A DNA stretch of 64,000 bases from Comamonas sp. (GCA_015478895.1 JADMKK010000049.1:1-64000); one strand, 5' to 3'. Positions 34,406 to 46,775 are shown, numbered from the stretch's first letter. Program-made: numbers and translations. The notes: generated by a model not told the origin, from the letters alone.

Positions 34406-36484
34406 TCAGAGCGAAAGCGGCCTGTTTTGCAGGCCCGTGTGCATCATTAAGTTGGCCTGCGCATGCTCCATCATCTCTGCTGCGGTAATGCCATGCTGCG
34501 GATAGGAGCTCCACCCCAAATGCACGGAGTACAAGGAAAGGTTGCCCCGCAGCAAAGCGGGCGCTTGCAAGCTTTCTTGAATGCGTTGCAGCACTGTCTC
34601 AAAAGCCTTCTCCGCTTTCAGATCAGGCAGCAGCATGGCCAGTTGATGCACGGACAAGCGCGCCAGCGTGTCAGCGCTGCGCAAGTGCTGTTGCAGCAAT
34701 TGGGCCATGAGTTTGATGGCCCGTGCCATATCAGCCTCGGCATGCTCACTGCTTGCCGTGCTGGACTGGCGCAGCTCAATCAACACCATTCCCAGCTGGG
34801 TCGATTTACGGCGTGCCGTCAAAATGCTGTTGGAGAGTCGATCCAGCAGCAGTTTTTTACTTGGCAAGCCTGTGGCGCTGTCGTGCAAGTCTGCGTGCGG
34901 CAGCATGAGCTCCAGGCCTGGCCGCTCACTCACATCACTGACTACGGCAATAAAGTGTTGAGGCCGCTGGAGTTCATTGAGCACCGAAGAGATCGACAGG
35001 CGCTGTACCCACATGGAGCCATTGCCGCGCGTGAACATGAGTTCGCTTTGCCAATATTGGTTGGTGGCAACATCACGCCACAGTTTGCTCATCTCGGGCG
35101 GGATGTCAGCGTCTTCATAAAGCTCTTCCAACGAGCGGCCAATACAGGCTTCGCGGGTTTTATCCATCAAGCGCAAGAATGCGGGGTTCACATCCGACAC
35201 ATTGTGGTTGGCATCCACAATCGCTACGCCCTCGCGGACGTGTTGAAACACGCTGGCAGCAATGCGTAGCTGGGCGTCGGTGCGTTTGCGCTCAGAAATA
35301 TCCTGCAGATATCCCACAAAGAAAGTGCCGCCCGGTGTAATCGCCTTGCCAATCGCCAGCTGTATGGGGATTAAGCGGCCATCCTTGCGTTTACCCAGCA
35401 CCTCTCGGCCATTGACACTGATGGGTTCATCCGGGTGCCCCAAGTGGCGCTGGATATGTCCATCATGCTGTTCCGCCAAGGGTGAGGGCATGAGCATGGA
35501 GATATTGCGCCCCAGCACTTCTTCCCGGGTAAACCCAAAAACTTTCTCTGCTGCCGGGTTGTAGTCATGAATGAGCCCACGCTCATCAATGGTTATTACG
35601 CCATCCTTGGCGGTCTCAATCATCGCATTGAGGCGAGCGTCGCGCAGAGCGACTTCCTGCCAAAGATCCCGATAGCGCAATATGGCGGTAGCCAGCCCTG
35701 AAATCAGCAAAACCACCATGGTCAAGCCCGCGATGACCCACGACAGGGCATCACTGCCCCCAGCGGCTGCGTTCGCAGGAGACGGTGTATTGGCGTCGGG
35801 TATTAATCGCAGACCCTGCATGGAGATGTAGTGCATGCTGGCAATGGCAGCAGTCAACAGGCTGGGAGGCAGCAAGCGCCACCTCCAAGACAGTAAGGCG
35901 GGCTTGCTTTGATGGAGGACGCGTTGCACCGCAAACGCACTGACTGCAAAGAACAGCCCAGCCACAGCAGAAATCACAAAAGCGGAAAAGCTGATGCGCA
36001 AAACCCCTGACATCTGCATCGCGGCGATGCCGCAGTAGTGCATCACCGCGATGCCCAAACCCACCAACGCGCCACCGCCCACAATGCGTGCTTTGGAGGG
36101 ATTGGGGGTCTGCATGAAGTGCAGCGCCAGCCACGCCGCCAGCATGCCGGGAAGTATAGAAAGTGCCGTCAAACCTAGGTCGTAGGCGATGAGCTGGGGC
36201 AGGGGCATGGCCAGCATGCCAATAAAGTGCATGGCCCAGATGCCCAGGCCCAGCACCATGCTGGCGCATGCCAACGAAACCCGGCGATGCGTGAGGGAGT
36301 TGGCCTGCCGGTTGGCATACGCCATGTAAAACGCGGACCAGCTGCTTATGAATGCCACCATCAACGACAGCACGATCAGTTCCACATGGTGGCCCACGTG
36401 AAAGACTTGGTTGGCCGACTTTGTATTGGTCAGGAAAAAATCAATCAAGGCTTCATCCTTCAGATCCGAACGCAACAAGACCAT
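34406..36484 (-). CDS. MHYT-PAS-PAS protein with degenerate GGDEF domain
   Basis: 692 residues. The N-terminal seven-helix MHYT sensor has three conserved motifs (AMHFIGM, VMHYCGI, SMHYISM) that may sense O2, CO or NO through bound metal. Two PAS domains follow (about 290-410 and 415-530; DYNPAAEKVFGFTREEVLGR, FFVGYLQDISERKRTD). The last 150 residues align with GGDEF (LHDSATGLPSKKLLLDRLSN) but the active-site position reads LSVHQLAML, so diguanylate cyclase activity is unlikely. No EAL domain follows. Output may be GTP binding or protein contact. Confidence 0.87.
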   Translation of the reverse strand: MVLLRSDLKDEALIDFFLTNTKSANQVFHVGHHVELIVLSLMVAFISSWSAFYMAYANRQANSLTHRRVSLACASMVLGLGIWAMHFIGMLAMPLPQLIAYDLGLTALSILPGMLAAWLALHFMQTPNPSKARIVGGGALVGLGIAVMHYCGIAAMQMSGVLRISFSAFVISAVAGLFFAVSAFAVQRVLHQSKPALLSWRWRLLPPSLLTAAIASMHYISMQGLRLIPDANTPSPANAAAGGSDALSWVIAGLTMVVLLISGLATAILRYRDLWQEVALRDARLNAMIETAKDGVITIDERGLIHDYNPAAEKVFGFTREEVLGRNISMLMPSPLAEQHDGHIQRHLGHPDEPISVNGREVLGKRKDGRLIPIQLAIGKAITPGGTFFVGYLQDISERKRTDAQLRIAASVFQHVREGVAIVDANHNVSDVNPAFLRLMDKTREACIGRSLEELYEDADIPPEMSKLWRDVATNQYWQSELMFTRGNGSMWVQRLSISSVLNELQRPQHFIAVVSDVSERPGLELMLPHADLHDSATGLPSKKLLLDRLSNSILTARRKSTQLGMVLIELRQSSTASSEHAEADMARAIKLMAQLLQQHLRSADTLARLSVHQLAMLLPDLKAEKAFETVLQRIQESLQAPALLRGNLSLYSVHLGWSSYPQHGITAAEMMEHAQANLMMHTGLQNRPLSL

Positions 36485-36649
36485 TGCGGCATCAATAAAT
36501 CAGTTCTACTTACGAATCTACATTACATACATGCTTACGTTTTTCTCAACACCGCAATGCTCGCACTATCGCTCCAAAAATGCTTCTGGTGGCAAGTTTT
36601 ACAAAAAATAGAATTCAGGAGAACCCATAGCACTAGCACATAGCAGTCT

Positions 36650-37306
36650 TTACGTTGAAGACTGCAAGGTCGCTGCGACCAAGCCATTGCTGAAATGTGC
36701 CTGCACTGCTGCGCGTGCTGCTTCAGGCTGCTGAGCGAGGATGGCTTGCAAAATGCTGCGGTGCTCTTCAAGGCTGTCCTCGATACGCCCTGTCTTAAAC
36801 AGAGACTGGTGACGGTTGAGTTTCATCAGTTTGCGCAGGTCGGCCACCACCTGCGACAGGGCACGGTTGTCTGAAAGCTCCAGAATCTTTAAGTGGAACT
36901 GTTCGTTGATCGCAAAAAACAAGTCCGGGTTGTGTTCCGCAGCTTCTAGCGCCTCATGCAGCGCTTGCAACTCGGCCACTTCCTCTGCTTTGGCATTTCT
37001 GGCAACGGTGGCGGTGGCATCACTTTCAAGCAAAGACAGCAGGTGGTAGACATCCCGCAGGTCTTTCTCTGAAACCTCAGTGACATAAGCACCCCGGCGC
37101 ACCTTCATGGTGACCAGTCCTTCCGATGCCAGCACCTTTAGCGCTTCACGCAACGGCGTGCGGCTGATACCAAATTCTTCCGCGATTTTCATCTCGTCAA
37201 TCCAGCTGCCAGGTGCCAGTTCACGACTGTAAATCCGCTGCCGTAACAGCTCAGCGACTTCGATATACAGCGCGCGAGCCGGGATGAGAGACGTAGATGC
37301 TTGCAT
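36650..37306 (-). CDS. GntR family (FadR subfamily) regulator
   Basis: 218 residues: winged helix at about 10-75 (YSRELAPGSWIDEMKIAEEF, GISRTPLREALKVLASEGLV) and an all-helical FCD effector domain (LLSLLESDATATVARNAK, NEQFHLKILELSDNRAL). Divergent from the methylmalonyl-CoA mutase operon, with an inverted repeat in the gap, so it probably controls propionyl-CoA oxidation. Confidence 0.92.
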   Translation of the reverse strand: MQASTSLIPARALYIEVAELLRQRIYSRELAPGSWIDEMKIAEEFGISRTPLREALKVLASEGLVTMKVRRGAYVTEVSEKDLRDVYHLLSLLESDATATVARNAKAEEVAELQALHEALEAAEHNPDLFFAINEQFHLKILELSDNRALSQVVADLRKLMKLNRHQSLFKTGRIEDSLEEHRSILQAILAQQPEAARAAVQAHFSNGLVAATLQSST

Positions 37307-37334
37307 TGATTAAGGGCTAACCCTAGAACGGGTG

Positions 37335-37367
37335 TTGTGGTTATGTATCAATAATTATGAATCACAA
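37335..37367. promoter_or_regulatory. Inverted repeat between gntR and mcm, candidate operator
   Basis: TTGTGGTT (37335-37342) and AATCACAA (37360-37367) with a 17-base AT-rich spacer. It covers the ATG at 37357, which argues that translation of the mutase begins further downstream. Confidence 0.4.
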
Positions 37368-37425
37368 GAGCGGGAAGAACACTGGCGTTTTCCAGCAGTT
37401 GACTAATACGGAGATCGTTTCAACC

Positions 37426-39615
<2,190 letters not shown>

Positions 39616-39640
39616 GCAGCAAAAACATAGAGAACTTGTA

Positions 39641-40675
39641 GTGACACCCGCTCAAATCCAAGAGGGCATTCTGTGCGGCAACGCTGCCGTGCAGCGCCGT
39701 GCCATGGCCAAGGCCATCACCTTGCTGGAATCGACGCGCAACGACCACCGAGCGCAGGCCGATGAATTGCTCACCGCTTTGCTGCCGTACAGCGGCAAGG
39801 CACTGCGGCTGGGCATCAGCGGTGTGCCGGGCGTGGGTAAATCGACCTTTATCGAAGCGCTGGGCATGGCTTTGACGGCGCAGGGCCACAAGGTGGCGGT
39901 GCTGGCGATTGACCCATCGTCCACCGTCTCGGGCGGCTCCATCTTGGGTGACAAAACCCGCATGGAGCAGCTCTCGGTCAACCCGCATGCCTATATTCGC
40001 CCGAGCCCTTCAAGCGGCACTTTGGGCGGCGTTGCCGAGAAAACGCGCGAAGCCATGTTGGTCTGCGAAGCCGCAGCTTATGACGTGGTGATTGTGGAAA
40101 CCGTGGGCGTAGGGCAGAGCGAAATTGCTGTGCACGGCATGACCGATATGTACTGCGTGCTGCAGCTTCCCAATGCGGGCGACGATCTGCAGGCCATCAA
40201 AAAGGGCGTGATGGAGCGCGCCGACCTGGTGGTCATCAACAAGGCCGACATTGACCCGATTGCCGCCACGCGTGCCGAGGCGCAAATCACCTCCAGCCTG
40301 CGCCTGCTGGGCATGCACGGCAATCCAGACAGTGCGCGGCATGACCAGAGTTTTTGGCAACCCAAGGTGCTGCAACTGAGCGCCTTGAAAGGGCAGGGGA
40401 TTGACCAGTTCTGGGCGGCGGTGCAGTCCTTTGCGCAATTGCAAAAAAGCAATGGTCGCCTGGCCGCACGGCGTGAAAAGCAATCACTGGACTGGATGTG
40501 GGAGCGCATTGATGCCGGCCTCAAGCGTGCTTTCAAACAGCACCCCCAAGTGCAGGCACTGCTGCCGCAGATGCAGGCCGAAGTGGCAGCGGGCACTTTG
40601 GCCGCCAGCACTGCAGCAAGAAATCTGCTCTCAGCCCATATGGGAAAAGGGCCAGCAGCTACAAAAAGTGAATAA
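39641..40675 (+). CDS. meaB: MeaB-type GTPase, methylmalonyl-CoA mutase chaperone
   Basis: G3E-type GTPase that loads and protects the mutase's B12 cofactor. P-loop ISGVPGVGKSTFIEAL near residue 60, LAIDPSSTVSGGSILGDKTR, ETVGVGQSE near 150 and base-recognition VVINKADI near 200. I chose GTG 39641 because it gives the family N terminus (TPAQIQEGILCG); the frame upstream overlaps the mutase. 344 aa. The last codons (GPAATKSE) are written by sequence resembling the dispersed repeat end, AGGGCCAGCAGCTA. Confidence 0.92.
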   Translation: MTPAQIQEGILCGNAAVQRRAMAKAITLLESTRNDHRAQADELLTALLPYSGKALRLGISGVPGVGKSTFIEALGMALTAQGHKVAVLAIDPSSTVSGGSILGDKTRMEQLSVNPHAYIRPSPSSGTLGGVAEKTREAMLVCEAAAYDVVIVETVGVGQSEIAVHGMTDMYCVLQLPNAGDDLQAIKKGVMERADLVVINKADIDPIAATRAEAQITSSLRLLGMHGNPDSARHDQSFWQPKVLQLSALKGQGIDQFWAAVQSFAQLQKSNGRLAARREKQSLDWMWERIDAGLKRAFKQHPQVQALLPQMQAEVAAGTLAASTAARNLLSAHMGKGPAATKSE

Positions 40676-40758
40676 CTTGATGTGTGCATGTTTCTTAATC
40701 GACATTACATGCAATAGAAATAAGCCATCTCTATTTCAAGAGGAACTGAGGAAGACAT

Positions 40759-42297
40759 ATGAATAACGACAACATCCTGGCTCAGCTAGAAGCCAAAAGA
40801 GAACAGGCCCGCCTGGGCGGCGGGCAAAAACGCATCGACGCGCAGCACAAAAAGGGCAAGCTCACCGCCCGTGAGCGCATTGAGCTGCTGCTGGACGACG
40901 GCAGCTTCGAAGAGTGGGACATGTTTGTCGAGCACCGCTGCACCGACTTTGGCATGGAAAACAGCAAGATTCCCGGCGATGGCGTGGTCACCGGCTACGG
41001 CATGATCAATGGCCGTTTGGTGTTTGTATTCAGCCAGGATTTCACCGTGTTTGGCGGCGCTTTGTCCGAAACCCATGCCGAGAAAATCTGCAAGGTGATG
41101 GACCAGGCCATGAAGGTTGGCGCTCCGGTGATTGGCTTGAACGACTCCGGCGGCGCCCGCATTCAAGAAGGCGTGGCCAGCTTGGGCGGCTATGCCGATG
41201 TGTTCCAGAAGAACGTGCTGGCCTCGGGCGTGGTGCCGCAAATCTCCATGATCATGGGGCCTTGCGCCGGTGGTGCGGTGTATTCACCGGCCATGACCGA
41301 TTTCATCTTCATGGTCAAGGATTCGAGCTACATGTTCGTGACCGGCCCGGAAGTGGTCAAAACCGTCACGCACGAAGAAGTCACGGCGGAAGAACTGGGC
41401 GGTGCCATCACCCACACCACCAAGAGCGGTGTGGCCGACATGGCGTTTGACAACGATGTCGAAGCACTGATGATGCTGCGCCGCCTGTACAACTACCTGC
41501 CGCTGAACAACAAGGAAAAAGCGCCGGTGCGGGACACGACCGACCCGTCCGACCGCGCCGATCTGTCGCTCAATTCGCTGGTGCCAGAGAACGCCAACAA
41601 GCCTTACGACATGAAGGAGCTGATCCTCAAGACCGTGGACGATGGCGACTTCTTTGAGCTGCAACCCGACTACGCCAAAAACATCATCATCGGTTTTGCG
41701 CGCATGGCAGGCCAGACCGTGGGCATCGTAGCCAACCAGCCTTTGGTGCTGGCGGGTTGCCTGGACATCAAATCCAGTATCAAGGCAGCGCGCTTTGTGC
41801 GTTTTTGCGATGCGTTCAACATCCCCGTCATTACCTTTGTGGATGTGCCCGGTTTCATGCCCGGCACTTCGCAGGAGTACAGCGGCATCATCAAGCACGG
41901 CGCCAAGTTGCTGTATGCGTATGCCGAATGCACGGTGCCAAAAATCACCGTTATCACCCGCAAAGCCTACGGCGGCGCGTATGACGTGATGGCCTCCAAG
42001 CACTTGCGCGGTGATGTGAATCTGGCCTGGCCGCACGCGGAAATTGCGGTGATGGGCGCCAAGGGTGCGGTGGAAATCATCTTCCGCGAAGACAAGAACG
42101 ACCCTGCCAAGCTCGCCGCCCGTGAGGCCGAATACAAAGAACGCTTTGCCAACCCGTTTGTGGCAGGGGCACGTGGCTTTATCGACGATGTGATTCAGCC
42201 GCACGAAACCCGCAAGCGCATCTGCCGCAGCTTGGAAATGCTGAAAAACAAGCAGCTGGAAAATCCATGGCGCAAGCACGGCAACATCCCGCTCTAA
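40759..42297 (+). CDS. pccB: Propionyl-CoA carboxylase beta chain
   Basis: Carboxyltransferase subunit that moves CO2 from biotin to propionyl-CoA. 512 residues with two crotonase-like halves: [20 protein letters not shown] and [19 protein letters not shown] in the first, [20 protein letters not shown] and [18 protein letters not shown] in the second. A strong GAGGAAG precedes ATG 40759. Between meaB and pccA in the operon. Confidence 0.95.
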   Translation: MNNDNILAQLEAKREQARLGGGQKRIDAQHKKGKLTARERIELLLDDGSFEEWDMFVEHRCTDFGMENSKIPGDGVVTGYGMINGRLVFVFSQDFTVFGGALSETHAEKICKVMDQAMKVGAPVIGLNDSGGARIQEGVASLGGYADVFQKNVLASGVVPQISMIMGPCAGGAVYSPAMTDFIFMVKDSSYMFVTGPEVVKTVTHEEVTAEELGGAITHTTKSGVADMAFDNDVEALMMLRRLYNYLPLNNKEKAPVRDTTDPSDRADLSLNSLVPENANKPYDMKELILKTVDDGDFFELQPDYAKNIIIGFARMAGQTVGIVANQPLVLAGCLDIKSSIKAARFVRFCDAFNIPVITFVDVPGFMPGTSQEYSGIIKHGAKLLYAYAECTVPKITVITRKAYGGAYDVMASKHLRGDVNLAWPHAEIAVMGAKGAVEIIFREDKNDPAKLAAREAEYKERFANPFVAGARGFIDDVIQPHETRKRICRSLEMLKNKQLENPWRKHGNIPL

Positions 42298-42325
42298 GAA
42301 GAACAAGAACCTGGAGAACAAGCAC

Positions 42326-44374
42326 ATGTTTACCAAAATCCTGATCGCCAATCGTGGTGAGATCGCGTGCCGAGTGATCGCCACCGCCCGCAAGATGGGC
42401 ATTGCCAGCGTTGCCGTGTATTCCGACGCCGACAAAGAAGCGCGTCACGTCAAGCTAGCCGACGAAGCTGTACATATTGGCGCCGCGCCTTCGCGGGAGT
42501 CTTATCTGCTGGCTGACAAAATCATTGAAGCCGCCAAGTCCACCGGCGCGCAAGCGATTCACCCCGGTTACGGCTTCCTGTCAGAAAACGAAGCCTTTGC
42601 CAAGCGCTGCGAAGAAGAGGGCATTGCCTTTATCGGCCCCAAGGCGCATTCGATTGCCGCCATGGGTGACAAGATTGCTTCGAAAAAGCTGGCCAACGAA
42701 GCCAAGGTCAACACCATCCCCGGCTACAACGATGCGATTGCCGGCCCCGAGCAGGCGGTGGAAATCGCCAAGGGCATTGGCTACCCGGTGATGATCAAGG
42801 CCTCGGCCGGCGGCGGTGGCAAGGGCCTGCGCGTGGCGTTCAACGACAAGGAAGCCTTTGAAGGCTTTGCATCTTGCCAGAACGAAGCGCGCAACAGCTT
42901 TGGCGATGACCGCATCTTTATTGAAAAGTTTGTCGAGCAGCCACGCCACATTGAGATTCAGATTCTGGGTGACAGCCACGGCAATGTCATTTACCTGAAT
43001 GAGCGCGAATGCTCCATCCAGCGCCGCCACCAGAAGGTGATTGAGGAAGCACCGTCGCCTTTCATCAGCGACGCAACCCGCAAAGCCATGGGCGAGCAGG
43101 CCGTGGCACTGGCCAAGGCCGTGCAATACCAGTCCGCTGGCACGGTGGAATTTGTGGTGGGCAAAGACCAGGATTTTTACTTTCTGGAAATGAACACCCG
43201 CCTGCAGGTGGAGCACCCGGTGACCGAATGCATCACAGGCCTCGATCTGGTGGAGCAGATGATCCGCGTGGCTGCTGGCGAGAAGCTGGCCATCCGCCAG
43301 GAAGATGTGAAGCGCGAAGGCTGGGCGATTGAATGCCGCATCAACGCTGAAGACCCGTTCCGCAACTTCCTGCCATCCACCGGCCGCCTGGTGCGCTTTA
43401 ACCCCCCTGAGCAAAGCATGTGGCAGGCCGATACCGAGCACCGCTATGGTGTGCGCGTGGATACGGGTGTGGTCGATGGCGGCGAAATTCCGATGTTCTA
43501 CGACTCGATGATCGCCAAGCTCATCGTGCACGGCAAAGACCGCAACGAGGCGATTGCCAAGATGCGCGAGGCGCTCAACGGCTTTGTGATTCGCGGCATC
43601 AGCTCCAACATTCCGTTCCAGGCCGCGCTGCTGGCGCACCCCAAGTTCCAGAGCGGTGACTTCAACACCGGCTTTATTGCCGAGCACTATGCCCACGGCT
43701 TTAACGCCAGCGATGTGCCGCACAGCGACCCAGACTTTCTGGTGGCCCTGGCCGCGCACATGAACCGCCGTTTTCGCGCGCGTGCGGCCACCATCAGCGG
43801 CCAGATGCGGGGGTACGAGCTGGCGGTGTCGGCCGACTACACCATCGTGGTTCTGGGCGCTGAGGGTCACAACCAGCACCACAACGTCACAGTGTCAGAG
43901 TTTGAATTTGACAGCCGCAAGAGCACCGTCACCCTGAACGGCAAGCGCTACGAATTCCAGAGCTTGTCCGCCATGCGCGAGCTGCGCCTGCAGGGCAGCT
44001 GCAATGGCGAGCCCTTCACCGTGCAGGTAGAGCGCGGCACGCCCAAGAACCCGCTGGCCCTGCGCATTACGCACAACGGCACGCAGATTGAAGCCATGGT
44101 GCTCTCGCCCAAGGGCGCGCAGTTCCATGCGCTGATGCCGTACAAGGCACCGCCCGATTTGTCCAAGTTCCTGCTCTCGCCCATGCCCGGCTTGCTGGTC
44201 GATGTGGCCGTGCAAGTGGGCCAGAAGGTGCAAGCTGGCGAAAAGCTGGCCGTGATTGAAGCCATGAAGATGGAAAACATCTTGTTTGCCACGCAAGACG
44301 GCGTGGTCAGCAAGGTCAGCGCTGCCAAGGGCGATTCGCTGGCGGTGGACGATGTGATCGTTGAGTTTGAGTAA
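42326..44374 (+). CDS. pccA: Propionyl-CoA carboxylase alpha chain
   Basis: 682-residue biotin carboxylase plus biotin carrier. Opens with FTKILIANRGEIACRVIATA; ATP-grasp motif KASAGGGGKGLRVAF near residue 165; ERECSIQRRHQKVIEEAPSP near 230; the biotinyl lysine is in EAMKMENIL near residue 646. The middle region matches the BT domain that joins the beta subunit. Follows pccB by 28 bases. Confidence 0.95.
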   Translation: MFTKILIANRGEIACRVIATARKMGIASVAVYSDADKEARHVKLADEAVHIGAAPSRESYLLADKIIEAAKSTGAQAIHPGYGFLSENEAFAKRCEEEGIAFIGPKAHSIAAMGDKIASKKLANEAKVNTIPGYNDAIAGPEQAVEIAKGIGYPVMIKASAGGGGKGLRVAFNDKEAFEGFASCQNEARNSFGDDRIFIEKFVEQPRHIEIQILGDSHGNVIYLNERECSIQRRHQKVIEEAPSPFISDATRKAMGEQAVALAKAVQYQSAGTVEFVVGKDQDFYFLEMNTRLQVEHPVTECITGLDLVEQMIRVAAGEKLAIRQEDVKREGWAIECRINAEDPFRNFLPSTGRLVRFNPPEQSMWQADTEHRYGVRVDTGVVDGGEIPMFYDSMIAKLIVHGKDRNEAIAKMREALNGFVIRGISSNIPFQAALLAHPKFQSGDFNTGFIAEHYAHGFNASDVPHSDPDFLVALAAHMNRRFRARAATISGQMRGYELAVSADYTIVVLGAEGHNQHHNVTVSEFEFDSRKSTVTLNGKRYEFQSLSAMRELRLQGSCNGEPFTVQVERGTPKNPLALRITHNGTQIEAMVLSPKGAQFHALMPYKAPPDLSKFLLSPMPGLLVDVAVQVGQKVQAGEKLAVIEAMKMENILFATQDGVVSKVSAAKGDSLAVDDVIVEFE

Positions 44375-44380
44375 AAAATA

Positions 44381-44461
44381 GAAGCGCCTAGCCGTTGATT
44401 TGTTTAGGTTTCAAGATGTTTTAGCTTTGAAACCTAGCAAACACAACGGCAAGGCGCTATA
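44381..44461 (+). repeat. Long-hairpin member of the repeat family between pccA and mce
   Basis: GCGCCTAGCCGTTG and TTTAGGTTTCAA on the left pair with TTGAAACCTAG and CAACGGCAAGGCGC on the right. No T run follows, so it is more likely an RNA-stability or partial-attenuation hairpin. Confidence 0.75.
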
Positions 44462-44479
44462 CAAATAATAAGGAAACGT

Positions 44480-44950
44480 ATGAACAACACACAGCGCCCC
44501 TTTAAAGTGCTGGGCATCCAGCAAGTCGCCATTGGCGGCACCGACAAGCAGCGCATGAAAAAGCTGTGGGTCGATATGCTGGGCCTGGAACAAACCGGCA
44601 CCTTCCAGAGCGAGCGCGAGAACGTCGATGAAGACATCCTGGCCATGGGCAAGGGGGCATTCAAGGTGGAGGTGGACATCATGCAGCCCATGGATATCGA
44701 CAAAAAACCCGCCGTACACGCCACACCGCTCAACCACATTGGTCTGTGGATTGACGACCTGCCCAAGGCCGTCGAATGGCTGAGCGCCCAGGGCGTGCGA
44801 TTTGCCCCCGGTGGCATCCGCAAGGGCGCGGCCGGTTACGACATCACCTTCCTGCACCCCAAGAGCAATGACGAGTTTCCGATTGCCGGCGAGGGCGTGC
44901 TGATTGAGCTGGTGCAGGCACCTGCCGATGTGATTGCTGCTTTGGGTTGA
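44480..44950 (+). CDS. mce: VOC family protein, probable methylmalonyl-CoA epimerase
   Basis: 156-residue vicinal-oxygen-chelate protein. Operon position after pccA and mutase indicates epimerisation of (2S)- to (2R)-methylmalonyl-CoA. Two beta-alpha-beta modules: [20 protein letters not shown] and [20 protein letters not shown]; candidate metal ligands His (LNHIGLW) and Glu (LIELVQAP). Some VOC relatives are lactoylglutathione lyases, so the name rests mainly on context. AAGGAAA precedes the ATG. Confidence 0.8.
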   Translation: MNNTQRPFKVLGIQQVAIGGTDKQRMKKLWVDMLGLEQTGTFQSERENVDEDILAMGKGAFKVEVDIMQPMDIDKKPAVHATPLNHIGLWIDDLPKAVEWLSAQGVRFAPGGIRKGAAGYDITFLHPKSNDEFPIAGEGVLIELVQAPADVIAALG

Positions 44951-44955
44951 TGGCC

Positions 44956-46053
44956 CTAACTGCTTTTGCGTACCACCAGTTCATAGCCCAGATCCACCTG
45001 GCGCTTGTCGATGGTCTCGTTGCGCAGCAGGCGCAAAAGCAGGCGGGCGCTTTCAGCGCCGATTTCTTTGCGGGGCGTGCGAATGGTGGTGAGCGGCGGC
45101 ACCATCTGCGCGCTGGCGGCCAGGTCGTTAAAGCCTACGATGGCCACTTGTTCTGGCACCTTGATACCTTGGCGCAAAGCTTCCAGCAGGGCACCCTGGG
45201 CAATGTCATCGTTACAGAAGAAGATGGCATCTACGGTGGGATCTTTAAGCCTTACCGCACCCAACAGTTCAGCGCCTAACGCCATAGAGGTGGGCTGGGG
45301 CCACAAATATTCCAGGTCTGCGTCATGCAGACCATGCTGTTGCAAGGCGCGCTTCCAGCCCTGGGCGCGCTGGCGCACGCGGGCATCCAGCTGGCCGGCA
45401 CAGAAAGCGATGCGCCGGTAACCACGTTCAAGCAAATGCATGGTGATGCGCGCACCGGCGTCTTCTTGGGAGAACCCTACGCTCAGCGGGCCATCGCCTT
45501 GCGACAGCTCCATCATGTGCACACACGCAATCCCGCTTTTATCCAGCAGTTCCTGCCCCGCAGGGCTGTGGTCAAAACCGGTGAGCAGTAAACCCGCAGG
45601 GCGCAGCGGCAGATAGGTGCGCAGCAGTTGCTCTTCTTCTGCGGGGTCGTAATGGGTCACGCCAATCAGTGGGTGAAGTCCGGCCGCAAAAAGTACGCGG
45701 TGGATGGCATCGAGCACATCCACAAACAATGCATTCGACAGCAAGGGCACCAGCACCAGCACTTGATTGCTTTTTTGGGAGGCCAGCGCGCGCGCGGCAG
45801 GATCAGGTACATAGCCCATCTGCTGGGCGGTGCGCGTGATTTGCTCGGCCAGTGCTGGCTGCACGCGCCGCTCACCACGCAGCGCGCGTGAAACTGTCAT
45901 CGCGCTGACGCCTGTGGCCTTGGCCACATCACTCAAAGTGACCCGACCACTGGCACGTGAAGAACGCACGCGCCCTGTGGAGCCAGGCAGTGAAGGTACG
46001 GTGCCATCGCCTGATTTTGGGGCCACTGGAGTTGATTTTTTGGGGTGAGGCAA
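44956..46053 (-). CDS. LacI/GntR-type repressor of the sugar-acid operon
   Basis: 365 residues. The N-terminal HTH VTLSDVAKATGVSAMTVSRA and hinge (NQVLVLVPLL) are followed by a periplasmic-binding-like effector domain. I favour TTG 46053, which has AAGGA seven bases upstream. The longer frame to 46149 would place an operator-like box inside the gene. It is divergent from gntK-dctQMP-edd-eda and shares the intergenic region with two identical boxes. Inducer is presumably gluconate or a related acid. Confidence 0.88.
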   Translation of the reverse strand: MPHPKKSTPVAPKSGDGTVPSLPGSTGRVRSSRASGRVTLSDVAKATGVSAMTVSRALRGERRVQPALAEQITRTAQQMGYVPDPAARALASQKSNQVLVLVPLLSNALFVDVLDAIHRVLFAAGLHPLIGVTHYDPAEEEQLLRTYLPLRPAGLLLTGFDHSPAGQELLDKSGIACVHMMELSQGDGPLSVGFSQEDAGARITMHLLERGYRRIAFCAGQLDARVRQRAQGWKRALQQHGLHDADLEYLWPQPTSMALGAELLGAVRLKDPTVDAIFFCNDDIAQGALLEALRQGIKVPEQVAIVGFNDLAASAQMVPPLTTIRTPRKEIGAESARLLLRLLRNETIDKRQVDLGYELVVRKSS

Positions 46054-46092
46054 GGGAATATCCTTGGTGGAAAGACCAGATAATTTGATTAT

Positions 46093-46107
46093 GATAGCGC
46101 TAACCAA
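46093..46107. promoter_or_regulatory. LacI-family operator box 1
   Basis: GATAGCGCTAACCAA centred on the palindrome TAGCGCTA, 40 bases upstream of the repressor start. Identical to box 2. Confidence 0.75.
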
Positions 46108-46214
46108 TCTTTGAAGCCTGTCATGGGGGTGACTCCAAATAGGCCGCAAAGCTTGATGTAACGGCCCTGATCGATCCTTTGATATGTCGCGCTTGCGGCT
46201 TTTTTTGCACCCTT

Positions 46215-46775
46215 ATGGATAGCGCTAACCAACAATCAAATCCTTACGCACTGGTCGTGATGGGCGTGTCCGGATGCGGCAAGTCCAGTGTGGCCCAGCT
46301 ATTGGGTAAGGCTCTGGGCTGGGCAGTCTGCGAGGGCGATGCCTATCACCCAGCCAGCAACATCAGCAAGATGCAGGCCGGGATTGCCTTGACCGATGAA
46401 GATCGCCAAGGTTGGCTGAAAGACTTGGCGGTGCTGCTGAGCCAGGCCACGCCGCAAGCTGGGATGGTGTTGACCTGCTCAGCCCTCAAGCGCAGCTACC
46501 GCGATGTGCTGCGCAGCGCACTACCCCAAGGTGCATTGGGCTTTGTATTTTTAGATCTTTCTTTTGAGATGGCCCTGCAACGTGTGCAAACGCGCCAGGG
46601 CCATTTTTTCTCTGCGGATCTGGTAGCCAACCAGTTTTCTACGCTGGAGCGCCCCGATGCGGAGCAGGGGGTGTTGACCGCCAGCGCCACCTTGCCTTTG
46701 CCTGAGCTTGTGCAGCGCATCACGGCCTGGCGCGACGGCCCCGCAGCCCGAATTTGTATTTCACCGGAAGCTTGA
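46215..46775 (+). CDS. gntK: Gluconokinase
   Basis: Phosphorylates gluconate to 6-phosphogluconate, the substrate of Edd encoded downstream. P-loop MGVSGCGKSSVAQLLG near residue 16, GDAYHPASNISKMQAGIALT (substrate site) and CSALKRSYRD near 90 are GntK hallmarks. ATG 46215 gives 186 aa; TTG 46179 would add 12 unlikely residues. First gene of the operon; the operator lies over its start. Confidence 0.92.
   Translation: MDSANQQSNPYALVVMGVSGCGKSSVAQLLGKALGWAVCEGDAYHPASNISKMQAGIALTDEDRQGWLKDLAVLLSQATPQAGMVLTCSALKRSYRDVLRSALPQGALGFVFLDLSFEMALQRVQTRQGHFFSADLVANQFSTLERPDAEQGVLTASATLPLPELVQRITAWRDGPAARICISPEA
46218..46232. promoter_or_regulatory. LacI-family operator box 2, inside the 5' end of gntK
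   Basis: The same GATAGCGCTAACCAA, 125 bases from box 1, lying over codons 2-6 of gntK. Confidence 0.75.

Noticed and set aside
42581-43882. 433-codon antisense frame in pccA
   Set aside because: Shadow of a strongly conserved biotin carboxylase; composition is unnatural.
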